From NCBI GenBank assembly GCA_029260515.1, contig JAJDDC010000060.1:142667-206666 (forward strand): a DNA stretch of 64,000 nucleotides. Reading direction: 5' to 3'. Source of the DNA: Phycisphaerales bacterium (GTDB lineage: Bacteria > Planctomycetota > Phycisphaerae > Phycisphaerales > UBA1924). The position numbers and the translations under genes were made by a program. Position 1 is the first letter of the stretch. Each line of letters starts with the position of its first letter. Under the pieces are notes generated by a model. It worked only from the letters and a program-made list of their open reading frames with translations, searched no databases and was not told the origin of the DNA. Below, piece after piece: positions 15,888 through 25,290 of this stretch.

Positions 15888-17786
15888 ATGAGAAGTATTG
15901 GAACGACGGCGCTGGTGGCTGGGCTGGTGGCTGGGTTGGCGTGCGCCCAGCCTGCGGTGGCGCAGCGCGGGCGGGCGGCGCAGCCCTCGGACATGAGCGT
16001 GCGTGTGGGTGAGCTGGCCCGTGCCGAGCTCGAGAAGCTGGTCGCGTCGGGCGACTTTGGCGCGGCGCAGCTCGCGTTGTCGGACCTGCTCGACCGAGCG
16101 ATTTACCACTCGACGGACAAGGAACTGGACGCGATCGCTGAGGCCGACGCGGCGCTGCGGCTGGTCTCGCAGCTGGCCCAGGTAGACCGCCAGACGCAGG
16201 GGGTGTTGCTGCCGGTGCTCGTCGAGGAGGAGGAACTGGCCCGGACGCTGGCGATGCTGGTGGACCCCAAGGACGACGTCGGGGGTGTGTACCGGACGCT
16301 CGCGACGCTGGTCGAGGCGCACGGGGCCAAGAAGGTCGCGGCGTTCGACAACCTGGCCGCGGCGATCTGCGTGGTCCACGACCGCCCGTTCTCACGCCGG
16401 ATCAACGAGAACAACGCGGCGTCGATGGCGCCCGCGGACATCCTGGGTTATTACGCCGAGCACGTGCGGGACATGGACATCGACCCGCGGGTGGTGCCCG
16501 CGGAACTGCTGATCTACGTCGCGGACACGACCGCCTCGGACGAGGAGATGTCATGGGCGCTCCAGCAGTACCGACGCAACACGGACGTCGGCGCCCGGTT
16601 CTTTGAGATCGAGTACGACGAGGCGTACTTCCGCGACCCCGTCAAGAATCCCAAGAAGCTCACCGAGTCGGGTGAGTTCACGCTCCAGGCGATCAAGGAG
16701 CACGGGGGCGTGTGCGCCGACCAGGCGTACTTCGCGATGAGCGTGGGCAAGGCCAAGGGTGTGCCCACGGCGTACGTCACGGCGCGGGGCGCGGAGGTCG
16801 GGCACGCGTGGGTCGGGTTCCTGGAGCTCCGCGGGAGGCGGGCGGGCTGGAACTTCGACGAGGGGCGGTACGACGCGTACCAGAACATCCAGGGGCTGGT
16901 CCTGAACCCGCAGACCGGCGAGCAGATCCCGGACTCGGTGCTGTCGATGTCGGGCGAGAACGCGACGGTCGAGGAGCGCGAGCTGCGGGTCGCCCAGAGC
17001 GCGTGCGCCGCTGCCCAGCGCCTCGGCCTCCAGCGGCTGTCGCGTGGGTACGCGGCGCCGACGAGCCCGCCCGACGGCGTCGCACGCCCGGGCAGGTTTA
17101 CGCCCCGCGAGCACAGCGTCGAGTCGCAGCTGGCGCTGCTCGAGGCGGGGCTCCGGATCGCGCCCGCGGAGCCCGCGGGGTGGGCGGTGCTCAAGGGGCT
17201 GGCCGAGCGGCGCGACCTGACGATGAAGCAGATGGACGAGTGGACACGGGTGATCGACCGGCTGTGCGGCGCCAAGCACCCCGACTTTATGGTGTGGGTG
17301 CTCGAGCCGATGATCGCCTCGGTCGAGGACACGGGCGATCAGTCGAGGCTGTGGGGGTGGCTGTACACCCAGCTCCGCTCGCGCCCGGACCTGGCCTCGC
17401 GGGTGCTGATGAGCCAGGGCGACCTGATGCGACGCACGGGCGACCCGGGCGCGGCGTTCAACGCGTACATCGAGGTCGTCAACAAGTTCGCCAACGCGGG
17501 GACGTCGGTCGTGGAGGCGTTGGGCACGGCAGAGCAGATGATCCGCCAGGAGAAGGGCGAGGACAGGCAGGTTGTCGAGCGTGATGTGATCACGATGTAC
17601 CAGCGGGCGTGGCGGGCGATCGATCGCCCGCGTCAGATGGGCGGGGCGTTCCGGACGCAGAGCAACTGGTTCAAGGTCGGCGAGCGCCTCCGGGGGTTGT
17701 ACGAGGAGGTCGGCAACGACTCGCAGGCCGGGGCGATCGCCAAGGCCCTGGGCAGCGGCGGCGGGGGCGGGGCGTTCGACGACTGA
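15888..17786 (+). CDS. secreted transglutaminase-like protein
   Basis: 632 residues from ATG 15888 (AGGAG at 15878-15882), opening a signal peptide cut near AVAQ-RG. Residues about 240-345 carry a transglutaminase/protease-like core: Cys276 in GGVCADQA, His306 in VGHAWVG and Asp324 in WNFDEGRYD, a correctly ordered Cys-His-Asp triad. The N-terminal 230 residues and the C-terminal 270 are helical and may be repeat-like; their family is not recognised. It starts 44 bases after the dehydratase stop, possibly in the same transcript, and is followed by a strong terminator. Crosslinking or peptidase activity in the periplasm is inferred from the triad only. Confidence 0.75.
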   Translation: MRSIGTTALVAGLVAGLACAQPAVAQRGRAAQPSDMSVRVGELARAELEKLVASGDFGAAQLALSDLLDRAIYHSTDKELDAIAEADAALRLVSQLAQVDRQTQGVLLPVLVEEEELARTLAMLVDPKDDVGGVYRTLATLVEAHGAKKVAAFDNLAAAICVVHDRPFSRRINENNAASMAPADILGYYAEHVRDMDIDPRVVPAELLIYVADTTASDEEMSWALQQYRRNTDVGARFFEIEYDEAYFRDPVKNPKKLTESGEFTLQAIKEHGGVCADQAYFAMSVGKAKGVPTAYVTARGAEVGHAWVGFLELRGRRAGWNFDEGRYDAYQNIQGLVLNPQTGEQIPDSVLSMSGENATVEERELRVAQSACAAAQRLGLQRLSRGYAAPTSPPDGVARPGRFTPREHSVESQLALLEAGLRIAPAEPAGWAVLKGLAERRDLTMKQMDEWTRVIDRLCGAKHPDFMVWVLEPMIASVEDTGDQSRLWGWLYTQLRSRPDLASRVLMSQGDLMRRTGDPGAAFNAYIEVVNKFANAGTSVVEALGTAEQMIRQEKGEDRQVVERDVITMYQRAWRAIDRPRQMGGAFRTQSNWFKVGERLRGLYEEVGNDSQAGAIAKALGSGGGGGAFDD

Positions 17787-17830
17787 ACGCGACGGCTTGC
17801 GCCGGGTTCAACAGATGTGTGCGCACGAAT

Positions 17831-17866
17831 GAGGCCCGGGCGAGATGCCCGGGCCTCTGTGTTTTT
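17831..17866 (+). terminator. intrinsic terminator
   Basis: Perfect 11-bp stem GAGGCCCGGGC / GCCCGGGCCTC (17831-17841 with 17847-17857), five-base loop, then TGTGTTTTT. It lies between two convergent genes and could also act weakly on the minus strand. Confidence 0.88.
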
Positions 17867-17886
17867 GAGCATGGATCAGTCCGTGG

Positions 17887-20694
17887 TCAGCCCAGGCCAA
17901 CCAAGGAGCTGAGGACCGAGCCGTAGGCGACGACGAGGCCCGCGAAGACGACGGAGACGATGGAGATGAGCTTGATAAGGATGTTAAGCGAGGGGCCCGA
18001 GGTGTCCTTGAACGGGTCGCCGACGGTATCGCCGACGACGGTGGCCTTGTGGTCGTCCGAGCCCTTGCCGTACACGATGGTGTCGCCGTTGCCCGCGGCG
18101 ACGTAGTCCTTGGCGCGGGCGAGGATGGCGTCGCGGACGGAGGCGGGGACCTTGGAGGAGTTGCCGGTGCTGTTGACCATGTCGTCGGCGGTGATCTTGC
18201 CGTACGACTCGAGCAGCTTCTTGGCGTTGTCCCATGCGCCGCCGGCGTTGGCCATGAATACCGCGAGTGCGAAGCCGGAGGTGAGGCCGCCGGCGAGCAG
18301 GCCCATCACGCCCGCGACGCCGAGCACGAGACCCACGATGATCGGGATGACGATCGCGAGGATGGCCGGGATGACCATCTCCTTCTGGGCGCCGGCGGTC
18401 GAGATGGAGACGCAGTTGGCGTAGTCGGGGTAGTGGTGGCCGTCAACGTCGAGACCCTGCCTGGGCCAGTTGTCGGGGTTTGCGACGTCCTCCTCGGACA
18501 TGCCCTGCTTGCGGAGCCCGTCACGCATCTTGCCGAACTGGCGGCGGCACTCGCCCATCATTGCGTAGGCGGCGCGGCCGACGGCGTTCATGGTTAGGGC
18601 GCAGAAGAGGAACGCGAGCAGCACGCCGATGAAGATGCCGCCGAGCAGGCGGGGGTTGGCGAGCGTGACGTCGTAGAACCGGAGGACGTCGGCGATGGAG
18701 CCCCGCCTGGACGAGGCGAGGTCGATCACGACGGTGTCGGCGTGGTCGCCGTGCGTCAGCTGGGCGGTGATCGCGTACGAGTCGGCGCCCTCGACGTGCC
18801 CGAACTCGGTGTCGGCGTCGTGGCCCTCGTGCCCGGCGCCGCCGGCGCGGACGCTGGTGAAGACCTGGCCCTTCTCGATGTCGCGGGCTGTGAAGTGGTG
18901 CTCGCTCTCGATCTCGATGAGCATGCCGCCGTCGACGACCGCGGGGGACGTCACGCCGTCGTGCTCGTGCCCGGGGACGATGATCGCGAACTTGCCGTAG
19001 CCCTCGTAGACGGCGTACGGCGCGGTCGCGTCGGCGGGCGCCGTGAACGAGCCCTTCTCGACGAACGTCTCGGACTGCGTTGTGATCTGGGTCTGGACGA
19101 TCTGGATGTAGGCGGCGAACAGCGCCAGGGCGGTGAGGGCCGCCGAGCCGATGGCGAAGCCCTTGCCGGTCGCGGCGGTGGTGTTGCCCAGTGAGTCGAG
19201 CATGTCGGTCCGCTCGCGGACGTGGGGGGGCTGGCTGGTCATCTCGGCGTTGCCGCCCGCGTTGTCGGCGATCGGGCCGTACGCGTCGGTCGCGAGTGTG
19301 ATGCCGAGTGTCGAGAGCATGCCGACCGCGGCGATGCCCACGCCGTACAGGCCCATCAGGAAGTTGTCGCCGCCGCCCGCGAACGTGAAGGCGGCGAGGA
19401 TCGCGATGACGACGGTGAGCAGCGAGGCCCACGTGGACTTCATGCCCTCGGCGATGCCCGCGATGATGACGGTCGCGGGCCCGGTCAGGGCCTGCTCGCT
19501 GATGCGCCGAGTCGGCGGGTGCTCGTAGCTTGTGTAGTACTCGGTCGCCCACGCGATGATGAGCCCGGCGAGGATGCCCGAGACGATCGAGAGGCCCAGG
19601 CCCCACCAGGTTGTAATGCCCGCGAGCGCCTCGCCCTGGGCGCCGACGAGGAAATACAGCAGCCCGAACGCGAGGACGATGATCGCGGCCGAGGCGATCC
19701 AGACGCCCTTGTGCAGACCCTTGAGCAGCTGGGCGAAGGTGGCGTTCTCCTTGGCCTTGACGGTGAAGATGCCCATGATCGAGCAGAAGATGCCGATGCC
19801 GGCGAGGGCCATGGGGGTGGCGGCGAGTGTGAGCGCGAGGGTCGTCGCGTCGAAATCGCTCATGCCCTCGGGGCGGATGGTGAACGCGGCGGCGGCGCCG
19901 AGGGCCATGGTGGCCAGGATCGAGCCGTAGTACGACTCGTAGAGGTCGGCGCCCATGCCGGCGACATCGCCCACGTTGTCGCCGACGTTGTCGGCGATGG
20001 TCGCGGGGTTGCGTGGGTCGTCCTCGGGGATGCCGGCCTCGACCTTGCCGACGAGGTCGGCGCCGACGTCGGCGGCCTTGGTGTAGATGCCCCCGCCCAC
20101 ACGGGCGAACAGCGCCTGCGTCGAGGCGCCCATGCCGTAGCTGAGCATGATCGTGGTGATGACGCGGATGTCGCCGCCGCCCAGGTCCGTGAGGTTGAAG
20201 ACCGCGAACCAGGCGGAGATGTCGAGCAGCGCGAAGCCGACGACCACGAGACCCATGACGGCGCCCGAGCGGAACGCGACGGTCAGGCCCTCGTTGAGGC
20301 TCTCCTTGGCGGCGAACGCGGTCCGGGCGCTGGCGTTGGTCGCCATCTTCATGCCGAACCATCCGCACAGGCCCGAGAGCAGGCCGGCGATCGGGACGCC
20401 GACCATCGTGAGTGAGGGCTGGAGCTTGAGGAAGTACAGCAGCCCGAGGAACGCGACGAGGATCACGAAGACGAACGCGACGACCTTGTACTGGCGTGTG
20501 AGGTACGCCATCGCGCCGTCGCGGACGGCCTGGGCGATGCGGACCATCTCCTCGTCGCCCTCGGACTTCTTCATCACCGAGCCGTAGAACGTCCACGCCA
20601 TCGCCAGCGCGACCAGGGCGCCGACGGGGGCGATCCAATACGCGGGCGGGATGGCCTCGATCGAGGCGAGTGTCGGAACCATGAGGCTGCTCAT
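17887..20694 (-). CDS. hppA: membrane-bound K+-dependent-type pyrophosphatase (ion-pumping) with large insertion
   Basis: 935 residues. The pyrophosphate-binding signature is at about 224-242 (DDPRNPATIADNVGDNVGD), preceded by GGGIYTKAADVGADLVGK; later motifs include TDAYGPIADNAGGNAEM and the C-terminal DTVGDPFKDTSGPSLN. The segment GNTTAATGKGFAIG (near 505) has Ala where K+-independent enzymes have Lys, indicating the K+-dependent class. It hydrolyses PPi to pump H+ or Na+ across the membrane. Unusually, about 140 residues (about 532-672) rich in His and Asp are inserted in a loop between membrane helices before NPRLLGGIFIGVLLAF; family members are usually 650-800 residues. ATG 20694 has GGAG upstream. 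The roughly 150-base leader contains GC-rich hairpins. Confidence 0.93.
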   Translation of the reverse strand: MSSLMVPTLASIEAIPPAYWIAPVGALVALAMAWTFYGSVMKKSEGDEEMVRIAQAVRDGAMAYLTRQYKVVAFVFVILVAFLGLLYFLKLQPSLTMVGVPIAGLLSGLCGWFGMKMATNASARTAFAAKESLNEGLTVAFRSGAVMGLVVVGFALLDISAWFAVFNLTDLGGGDIRVITTIMLSYGMGASTQALFARVGGGIYTKAADVGADLVGKVEAGIPEDDPRNPATIADNVGDNVGDVAGMGADLYESYYGSILATMALGAAAAFTIRPEGMSDFDATTLALTLAATPMALAGIGIFCSIMGIFTVKAKENATFAQLLKGLHKGVWIASAAIIVLAFGLLYFLVGAQGEALAGITTWWGLGLSIVSGILAGLIIAWATEYYTSYEHPPTRRISEQALTGPATVIIAGIAEGMKSTWASLLTVVIAILAAFTFAGGGDNFLMGLYGVGIAAVGMLSTLGITLATDAYGPIADNAGGNAEMTSQPPHVRERTDMLDSLGNTTAATGKGFAIGSAALTALALFAAYIQIVQTQITTQSETFVEKGSFTAPADATAPYAVYEGYGKFAIIVPGHEHDGVTSPAVVDGGMLIEIESEHHFTARDIEKGQVFTSVRAGGAGHEGHDADTEFGHVEGADSYAITAQLTHGDHADTVVIDLASSRRGSIADVLRFYDVTLANPRLLGGIFIGVLLAFLFCALTMNAVGRAAYAMMGECRRQFGKMRDGLRKQGMSEEDVANPDNWPRQGLDVDGHHYPDYANCVSISTAGAQKEMVIPAILAIVIPIIVGLVLGVAGVMGLLAGGLTSGFALAVFMANAGGAWDNAKKLLESYGKITADDMVNSTGNSSKVPASVRDAILARAKDYVAAGNGDTIVYGKGSDDHKATVVGDTVGDPFKDTSGPSLNILIKLISIVSVVFAGLVVAYGSVLSSLVGLG

Positions 20695-20900
20695 CGGCGT
20701 GCTCTCCGCGTGCGTTGGGTTGGACAGATCCGTGCCGGGCGCTGGGCCCTGGCGGTGGCGCCGGGGGACGAGGTCCCCGGGTTGATTCCCCCTCGGTTGG
20801 GGGCGGGAAGCATAGCACTCCCTAACCGGATTCTCTCACGATCACGGGCGTCGGCCCGCGCCGGGACGGACCCCTGATGTCGGCGTTCCGGGGTGGAACG

Positions 20901-20937
20901 GGGCAAAACAAACACCGCCCGGCACGGGGCCGGGCGG
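20901..20937 (-). terminator. intrinsic terminator of rpsU
   Basis: On the minus strand: perfect 9-bp stem CCGCCCGGC / GCCGGGCGG (20937-20929 with 20923-20915), five-base loop, then TGTTTGTTTTG. Confidence 0.8.
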
Positions 20938-20978
20938 GGGTGGCTGGCTGGGCTGGGCGGGCACGTGCCCGTGGAAGC

Positions 20979-21170
20979 CTACTTGCGGGCCTCGCGGAGG
21001 ACGCGGTTGGCGCTCTTGCGCTGGGCCCGGCGGCGGCGCTCGGAGGGCTTCTCGTAGAACTCCTTGCGCTTGATGTCCTTGGTCAGCCCTTCTTTTTCGC
21101 AGAGCTTCTTGAAGCGACGCATCATCTGCTCGACGCTCTCGCCGCCTCTGGACTTGATCCGGATCGCCAT
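20979..21170 (-). CDS. rpsU: small ribosomal subunit protein bS21
   Basis: 63 residues, strongly basic, full family length. Typical bS21 features: ESVEQMMRRFKKLCEKEGLTKDI, RKEFYEKPSERRRRAQRKSA and a basic tail. AAGGAG precedes the ATG on the minus strand. The protein sits on the 30S platform near the anti-Shine-Dalgarno and supports initiation. It is a single-gene transcript with its own terminator, divergent from the NYN nuclease gene. Confidence 0.96.
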   Translation of the reverse strand: MAIRIKSRGGESVEQMMRRFKKLCEKEGLTKDIKRKEFYEKPSERRRRAQRKSANRVLREARK

Positions 21171-21276
21171 CGTCGCTCCTTGGTCGGGCCCTCGCGGGCT
21201 ACCGTGCGTTGGGCCTCAAGTAAAGGGGGGCGGGCCCGGGGGATCAAGCCCCGGCTCGGCCACCGCACGGATCCCG

Positions 21277-22131
21277 ATGCTCCTGATCGACGCGTACAAC
21301 GTGATCGGCGCCCGCTGGGCCCTGCCCGCCGAGATCCGCCCGCGCACGGTCCCCGCCCTGCTGGGGCTGGTCGCGCAGAGCCGGTACGCCAGACGGCGGA
21401 TCAGGGTGGTCTGCGATGGGCGTCCCGGGCCCGAGTGGCGTGAGCACGGCATCCTGGAGACCGCGTGCGGCCAGCTCTGGACAAGGCTGGGGCGGGCCGA
21501 GGTGCTGTTCTCGGGCAGGGGCGTCGAGGCCGACGATGTGATCGAGGACATCCTCGAAGCCAGGGGCGGGATGTCGATCCTGATGGTCTCGTCGGACCGT
21601 CGCCTGATCCGGGCGGCCGGGCGGGCCGGGGCGGACCAGATCGGCAACGGGACGTTTCTTCGACAGCTGCGTGCGGACCTGGGTGAGGGCGAGGAGGCGA
21701 TGCCCGCGATGGTCGCGGACGTGCCCCTGGATCGGCACGCGGTCGAGGGCTGGATGCGCGAGTTCGGGATCGAGCCGCCGCCCGAACCCGAAGCGTCCGA
21801 GCCCCACGCGTCAGCACCCCAGGCCGAGCCGCCCGCACAAACACCGCGCCCCGGACAACCCGAAGCGCAGCCGCCGGGATTCGGCGAGCGGCTGCAGATC
21901 CCGGCCCCGACGCCGGACGCGTCGGATCATCAAGACCAGCCCGCGGGCGTCGGGGCGGCGGGCGGAGTCGGCGAGGACAGGGCCGCGGAGGTCGAGCCGC
22001 TGGATCCCCTGCTCGCGGCGGCCTTCGAAGAGTGGCGGGGACGCCTGCGTGCGGACGATCTTGAGATGAGCAGATGGATCACGGGTGTGCAACCAATCCG
22101 GGGCAAGGGCGGTCGCGGCGGGCGGCGCTGA
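21277..22131 (+). CDS. NYN-domain (YacP/Rae1-like) RNA-binding or nuclease protein
   Basis: 284 residues from ATG 21277, chosen because MLLIDAYNVIG is the canonical family N-terminus. PIN-like acidic and core motifs follow: RIRVVCDGRPG, VLFSGRGVEADDVIEDIL (paired aspartates) and ILMVSSDRRLIRAAGRAGA. After about residue 150 the sequence becomes a Pro/Glu/Ala-rich linker, then a short conserved-looking end (LLAAAFEEWRGRLRADDLEM). YacP/Rae1 relatives are ribosome-associated mRNA endonucleases in Bacillus; that role here is inferred. The 3' end overlaps the next gene by 58 bases. Confidence 0.8.
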   Translation: MLLIDAYNVIGARWALPAEIRPRTVPALLGLVAQSRYARRRIRVVCDGRPGPEWREHGILETACGQLWTRLGRAEVLFSGRGVEADDVIEDILEARGGMSILMVSSDRRLIRAAGRAGADQIGNGTFLRQLRADLGEGEEAMPAMVADVPLDRHAVEGWMREFGIEPPPEPEASEPHASAPQAEPPAQTPRPGQPEAQPPGFGERLQIPAPTPDASDHQDQPAGVGAAGGVGEDRAAEVEPLDPLLAAAFEEWRGRLRADDLEMSRWITGVQPIRGKGGRGGRR

Positions 22132-22532
22132 TCAGCGTCGCCCTGCTGGCGTGCGTGTCGGCGGGGGGGTGCGTGCTCGAGCAGGTGCGTGCGACGCCAC
22201 CGGGCGCCGAGGAGCGCGAGGTCCGGGGCGTGTCGAGCACGTACGCGCTGGGGCGGCTCGAGAGCCGGCTCTCGTCGGACACGCGCGTCGAGGCGGTGGT
22301 CGCCGCGGCCCGGCAGTCGCTTGAGCGGCGTGGCTACACGATCAAGTCCGTCACCGCGACCCGCGACGAGGGATACATCAAGGCACGGGGCGGGCGGCAC
22401 GGCGACACCGTCATCGTCCGCTCGTACAACGAGTTCGAGAAGACCTACGTCCGCATCCGCGTCTGGCCTATGTCCGACGGCGACATCTCGCTGTCGATTA
22501 TGGACGACCTGCTCGCGCGCCTCGGGTATTGA
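22074..22532 (+). CDS. small lipoprotein, DUF3568-like
   Basis: 152 residues. The only available start in this frame is ATG 22074, inside the 3' end of the NYN gene. The N-terminus has basic RSRR, a hydrophobic run AALISVALLACVSA and a lipobox ending SAGGC. The mature part (VEAVVAAARQSLERRGYTI, EGYIKARGGRHGDTVIVRSY, VRIRVWPMSDGDISLSIMDD) resembles small periplasmic DUF3568-type alpha/beta lipoproteins. That assignment is from memory of the pattern and uncertain. Function unknown. Confidence 0.65.
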   Translation: MDHGCATNPGQGRSRRAALISVALLACVSAGGCVLEQVRATPPGAEEREVRGVSSTYALGRLESRLSSDTRVEAVVAAARQSLERRGYTIKSVTATRDEGYIKARGGRHGDTVIVRSYNEFEKTYVRIRVWPMSDGDISLSIMDDLLARLGY

Positions 22533-22678
22533 GCGGGCCGGTAACCGCTCGGGTTCCCGGTCCTTGCCGGCGCACCAGTGCACAATTACGGATATCGCTC
22601 GCCCAGAAAAGCATCGGGGGTAGGGTTCCTGTGGCCCGGCGATGTCAGGGCCGCGACACCCAGGCAGTGAGAAAACAG

Positions 22679-23959
22679 ATGCCCGCGACTCTCCGTATCC
22701 CGGCCATTGCTGTAGCCGCGGCCCTGTGCGCGCACGCGGCGGCGCAGGACCGGCCGATGCATGCCAATCTCTCCCCGGCCCTGCTCCCGATGTACCGAGA
22801 CCTGCTCACGGGCGGGACCGGCGACCTGCTCATCATCGGCGACTCGCTCACGGTCCGCCCCGGGACCTTCACCTACGCGATAGACGACCTGCTGTGGGAG
22901 GCGCACGGGATCGCGGGCGACGGATTCCGCGGGATCGGTCAGGGCTTCGACGCGGACATGCGCCAGGGGATCTCCGCCGTCGGCGGGAACGGATATTGGC
23001 AGAGTGGCGCCAGCGGCGGGCGCGAGCCCTACTACGGGCCGTACACCCTCGAAGGCGGCTTCATCGAGCTCAATCCGGGCGGCCACCGGACGTACCACGT
23101 CTTCGGGCCGCACGTCCGGGTCTACTACGTCACCCAGCCGGGAGGGGGCGCGTTCCAGGTCATCTCGGGTGGCAAGCCGCTGGCGCTCGTCGGCACGGCG
23201 GGCGAGCTCGGGCATGGGTTTGTGGACGTCGATCTCGGCGGGTCGGGGCTCGACGTCCGCGAGCTGACCGTCAGAGCAGCGCCCGGGTCCGAAGGTCCCC
23301 TCGTGGTCTCGGCGTTCGAGATGCGGACTGGCGCCGGCGGGTACATGCAGCACTACGCCGGACGCGGCGGTGTAGGCCCGGAGGACTTCCTCACCGCCGA
23401 CCGCGCGACGTTCTCGTCGATCGTCGGATCGATCGATCCCGACGCCGTGCTCATCATGCTCGACTGGAGCGGCTACGACGAGCCGCCCGGTTTCCGCGCG
23501 GACATCGAATCACTGATCGAGCGGGTGCACGACGGCGCCCCGGGCGCTCGGATCGTGCTGCTCACGCACCATCCATTCAAGGAGACGATCGCCACCCAGG
23601 CCGACACGTACCTGGCCATCGCGGAGGCGGGCGGGCACGGCTACGTGAACCTCTACGATCTCTTTGACGGACGCGAGGAGCTGGAGGCGCTCGGATATTT
23701 CGACGATTTCGTGCACCTCTCCCCGGAGGGTGGGCGGTACGTCGGCGGGTACCTCTTCGATCTGTTCGAGGCGTACGGGCGGGCGGGTGTGGCCGCGGAC
23801 CAGAACGGGGACGCGGAGCTAGACCACACCGACGTGCTTGCGTTCCTCGAATCGTTCACCCAGCGGCGTGCGTCGGCCGACCTGGCGGCGCCCGAGGGGG
23901 TGTGGGACTACTCGGATGTGACCGCGTTCCTGGTCTCGTTCGGGCTCGCGAGCGAGTGA
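22679..23959 (+). CDS. secreted SGNH/GDSL hydrolase with dockerin-like C-terminus
   Basis: 426 residues from ATG 22679, opening a signal peptide cut near HAAAQ-D. SGNH hydrolase features: nucleophile Ser56 in LLIIGDSLTV, a block LIMLDWSGYD, and Asp/His in FDDFVHLSPEGG near residues 342-347. The C-terminus carries two dockerin-like units. The first, DQNGDAELDHTDVLAFL, is a classical DxNxDxxxDxxD calcium loop; the second, ADLAAPEGVWDYSDVTAFL, is the degenerate type found elsewhere in the window. It ends LASE, not GCP. An esterase or carbohydrate-deacetylase role outside the cell is inferred. It converges on citrate synthase with an 18-base gap. Confidence 0.82.
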   Translation: MPATLRIPAIAVAAALCAHAAAQDRPMHANLSPALLPMYRDLLTGGTGDLLIIGDSLTVRPGTFTYAIDDLLWEAHGIAGDGFRGIGQGFDADMRQGISAVGGNGYWQSGASGGREPYYGPYTLEGGFIELNPGGHRTYHVFGPHVRVYYVTQPGGGAFQVISGGKPLALVGTAGELGHGFVDVDLGGSGLDVRELTVRAAPGSEGPLVVSAFEMRTGAGGYMQHYAGRGGVGPEDFLTADRATFSSIVGSIDPDAVLIMLDWSGYDEPPGFRADIESLIERVHDGAPGARIVLLTHHPFKETIATQADTYLAIAEAGGHGYVNLYDLFDGREELEALGYFDDFVHLSPEGGRYVGGYLFDLFEAYGRAGVAADQNGDAELDHTDVLAFLESFTQRRASADLAAPEGVWDYSDVTAFLVSFGLASE

Positions 23960-23977
23960 CGGGCGATCGTTCGTGGC

Positions 23978-25108
23978 TCAGCGCTGGTCGATCGGCACGT
24001 ACGGCGCGTCGTGCGGGCCGACGTAGTTGACCGTCGGGCGGAACAGGCGGTTGTCGCCCAGCTGCTCGATCACGTGCCCCGCCCAGCCCGCGATACGCGA
24101 GAGGGCGAACATGGGCGTGAACAGGTCGAGCTTCAGCCCGATGCAGTGGTACGTGGTCGCCGAGTAGAAGTCCACGTTGGGGTAGATCCCCTTGGACGCG
24201 ACCTCGCGCTCCATGATCTCCTCGATCGCGTGCGACTTCAGGTACAGGTCGGTGTTGCCCGTGTCGTCGGCCAGCTGCTTTGCCAGGGCCATCAGCTCGG
24301 TCGCCCGCGGGTCCTTGGCCTTGTAGACCCGGTGCCCGAAGCCCATGATCCGCTCCTTGCGCTCCAGCTTGCCCATGACGTACGCCTCGGCGTCGTCCAC
24401 CGAGTCGATCTCGTTGAGCATCCGCATCACGCCCTCGTTGGCCCCGCCGTGCAGCGGGCCACGCAGCGAGCCGATCGCGCCCGTCAGCGCCGAGTAGACG
24501 TCCGACAGGGTCGAGATGATGACACGGGCGGCGAAGGTCGAGTTGTTGAGCCCGTGGTCGGCGTGGGTGATCATGCAGATGTCGAACGCCCGGGCCATCG
24601 CGGGCGTCGGCTTCTTGGCGTTGAGCATGTACATGAAGTTCTCGGAGAACGACAGCGACGGGTCGGGTTTGACGAACTCCTCGCCGCGTCGGTGCCTGTC
24701 GAAGCACGCGACGATCGAGGGCGCCTGGGCCAGGATGTTCAGCGACTTGTCGCGGGCCGCCTCGACCGTGTTGTCGTTGGGGCTCGGGTCGTGCATCGCC
24801 AGGGCGCTGACCATCGTCCGAAGCATGTGCATCGGCTGGGCGTCCTTGGGCAGGTGCTTGATCCGCCCGGCGATCCCCTCGGGCAGCTCGTACCGCGAGC
24901 GGAGCTCGCTGGTGAACGACGCCAGTTCCGTCTTCGTCGGCAGGCGCCTGTTCCAGAGGAGGAAGACGGTCTCCTCGAACGTGGACTTGGAGGCAAGCTC
25001 GCCGATCGGGATGCCGACGTACTCGAGGATCCCGGCGGTCCCGTCGATGTAGGACGTCTCGGTCTCGGCGGCGACAACGCCCTCAAGGCCCTTGGAGAAG
25101 GTGGTCAT
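23978..25108 (-). CDS. gltA: citrate synthase
   Basis: 376 residues from ATG 25108; an in-frame upstream extension lacks family similarity. The catalytic triad is in place: His220 in RGPLHGGANEG, His259 in GFGHRVYKAKDPR and Asp313 in NVDFYSATTYHCIGL. SYIDGTAGILEYVGIPI at the N-terminus is typical of the short type II-like (methylcitrate/citrate) synthases of about 370-380 residues. It condenses oxaloacetate and acetyl-CoA into citrate in the TCA cycle; 2-methylcitrate synthase is a possible alternative. It is divergent from the rhomboid gene. Confidence 0.92.
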   Translation of the reverse strand: MTTFSKGLEGVVAAETETSYIDGTAGILEYVGIPIGELASKSTFEETVFLLWNRRLPTKTELASFTSELRSRYELPEGIAGRIKHLPKDAQPMHMLRTMVSALAMHDPSPNDNTVEAARDKSLNILAQAPSIVACFDRHRRGEEFVKPDPSLSFSENFMYMLNAKKPTPAMARAFDICMITHADHGLNNSTFAARVIISTLSDVYSALTGAIGSLRGPLHGGANEGVMRMLNEIDSVDDAEAYVMGKLERKERIMGFGHRVYKAKDPRATELMALAKQLADDTGNTDLYLKSHAIEEIMEREVASKGIYPNVDFYSATTYHCIGLKLDLFTPMFALSRIAGWAGHVIEQLGDNRLFRPTVNYVGPHDAPYVPIDQR

Positions 25109-25290
25109 CAAGGCGGTCCCCTCGTGGACAAAGCTCTGCGGTGGATTGCGTCGTTCCGGGCGTGTGTCCCTGCCAGGCGCCCGAGCCACGGACTATAGAA
25201 ACGCCCGGCGCCCCCCGCCACACGACGCCCGTCGGACCGCGTTGTGCGTCCCTGGCGCGGGGGCGGTGGGGGGCGGGGTACCATCGCGCC

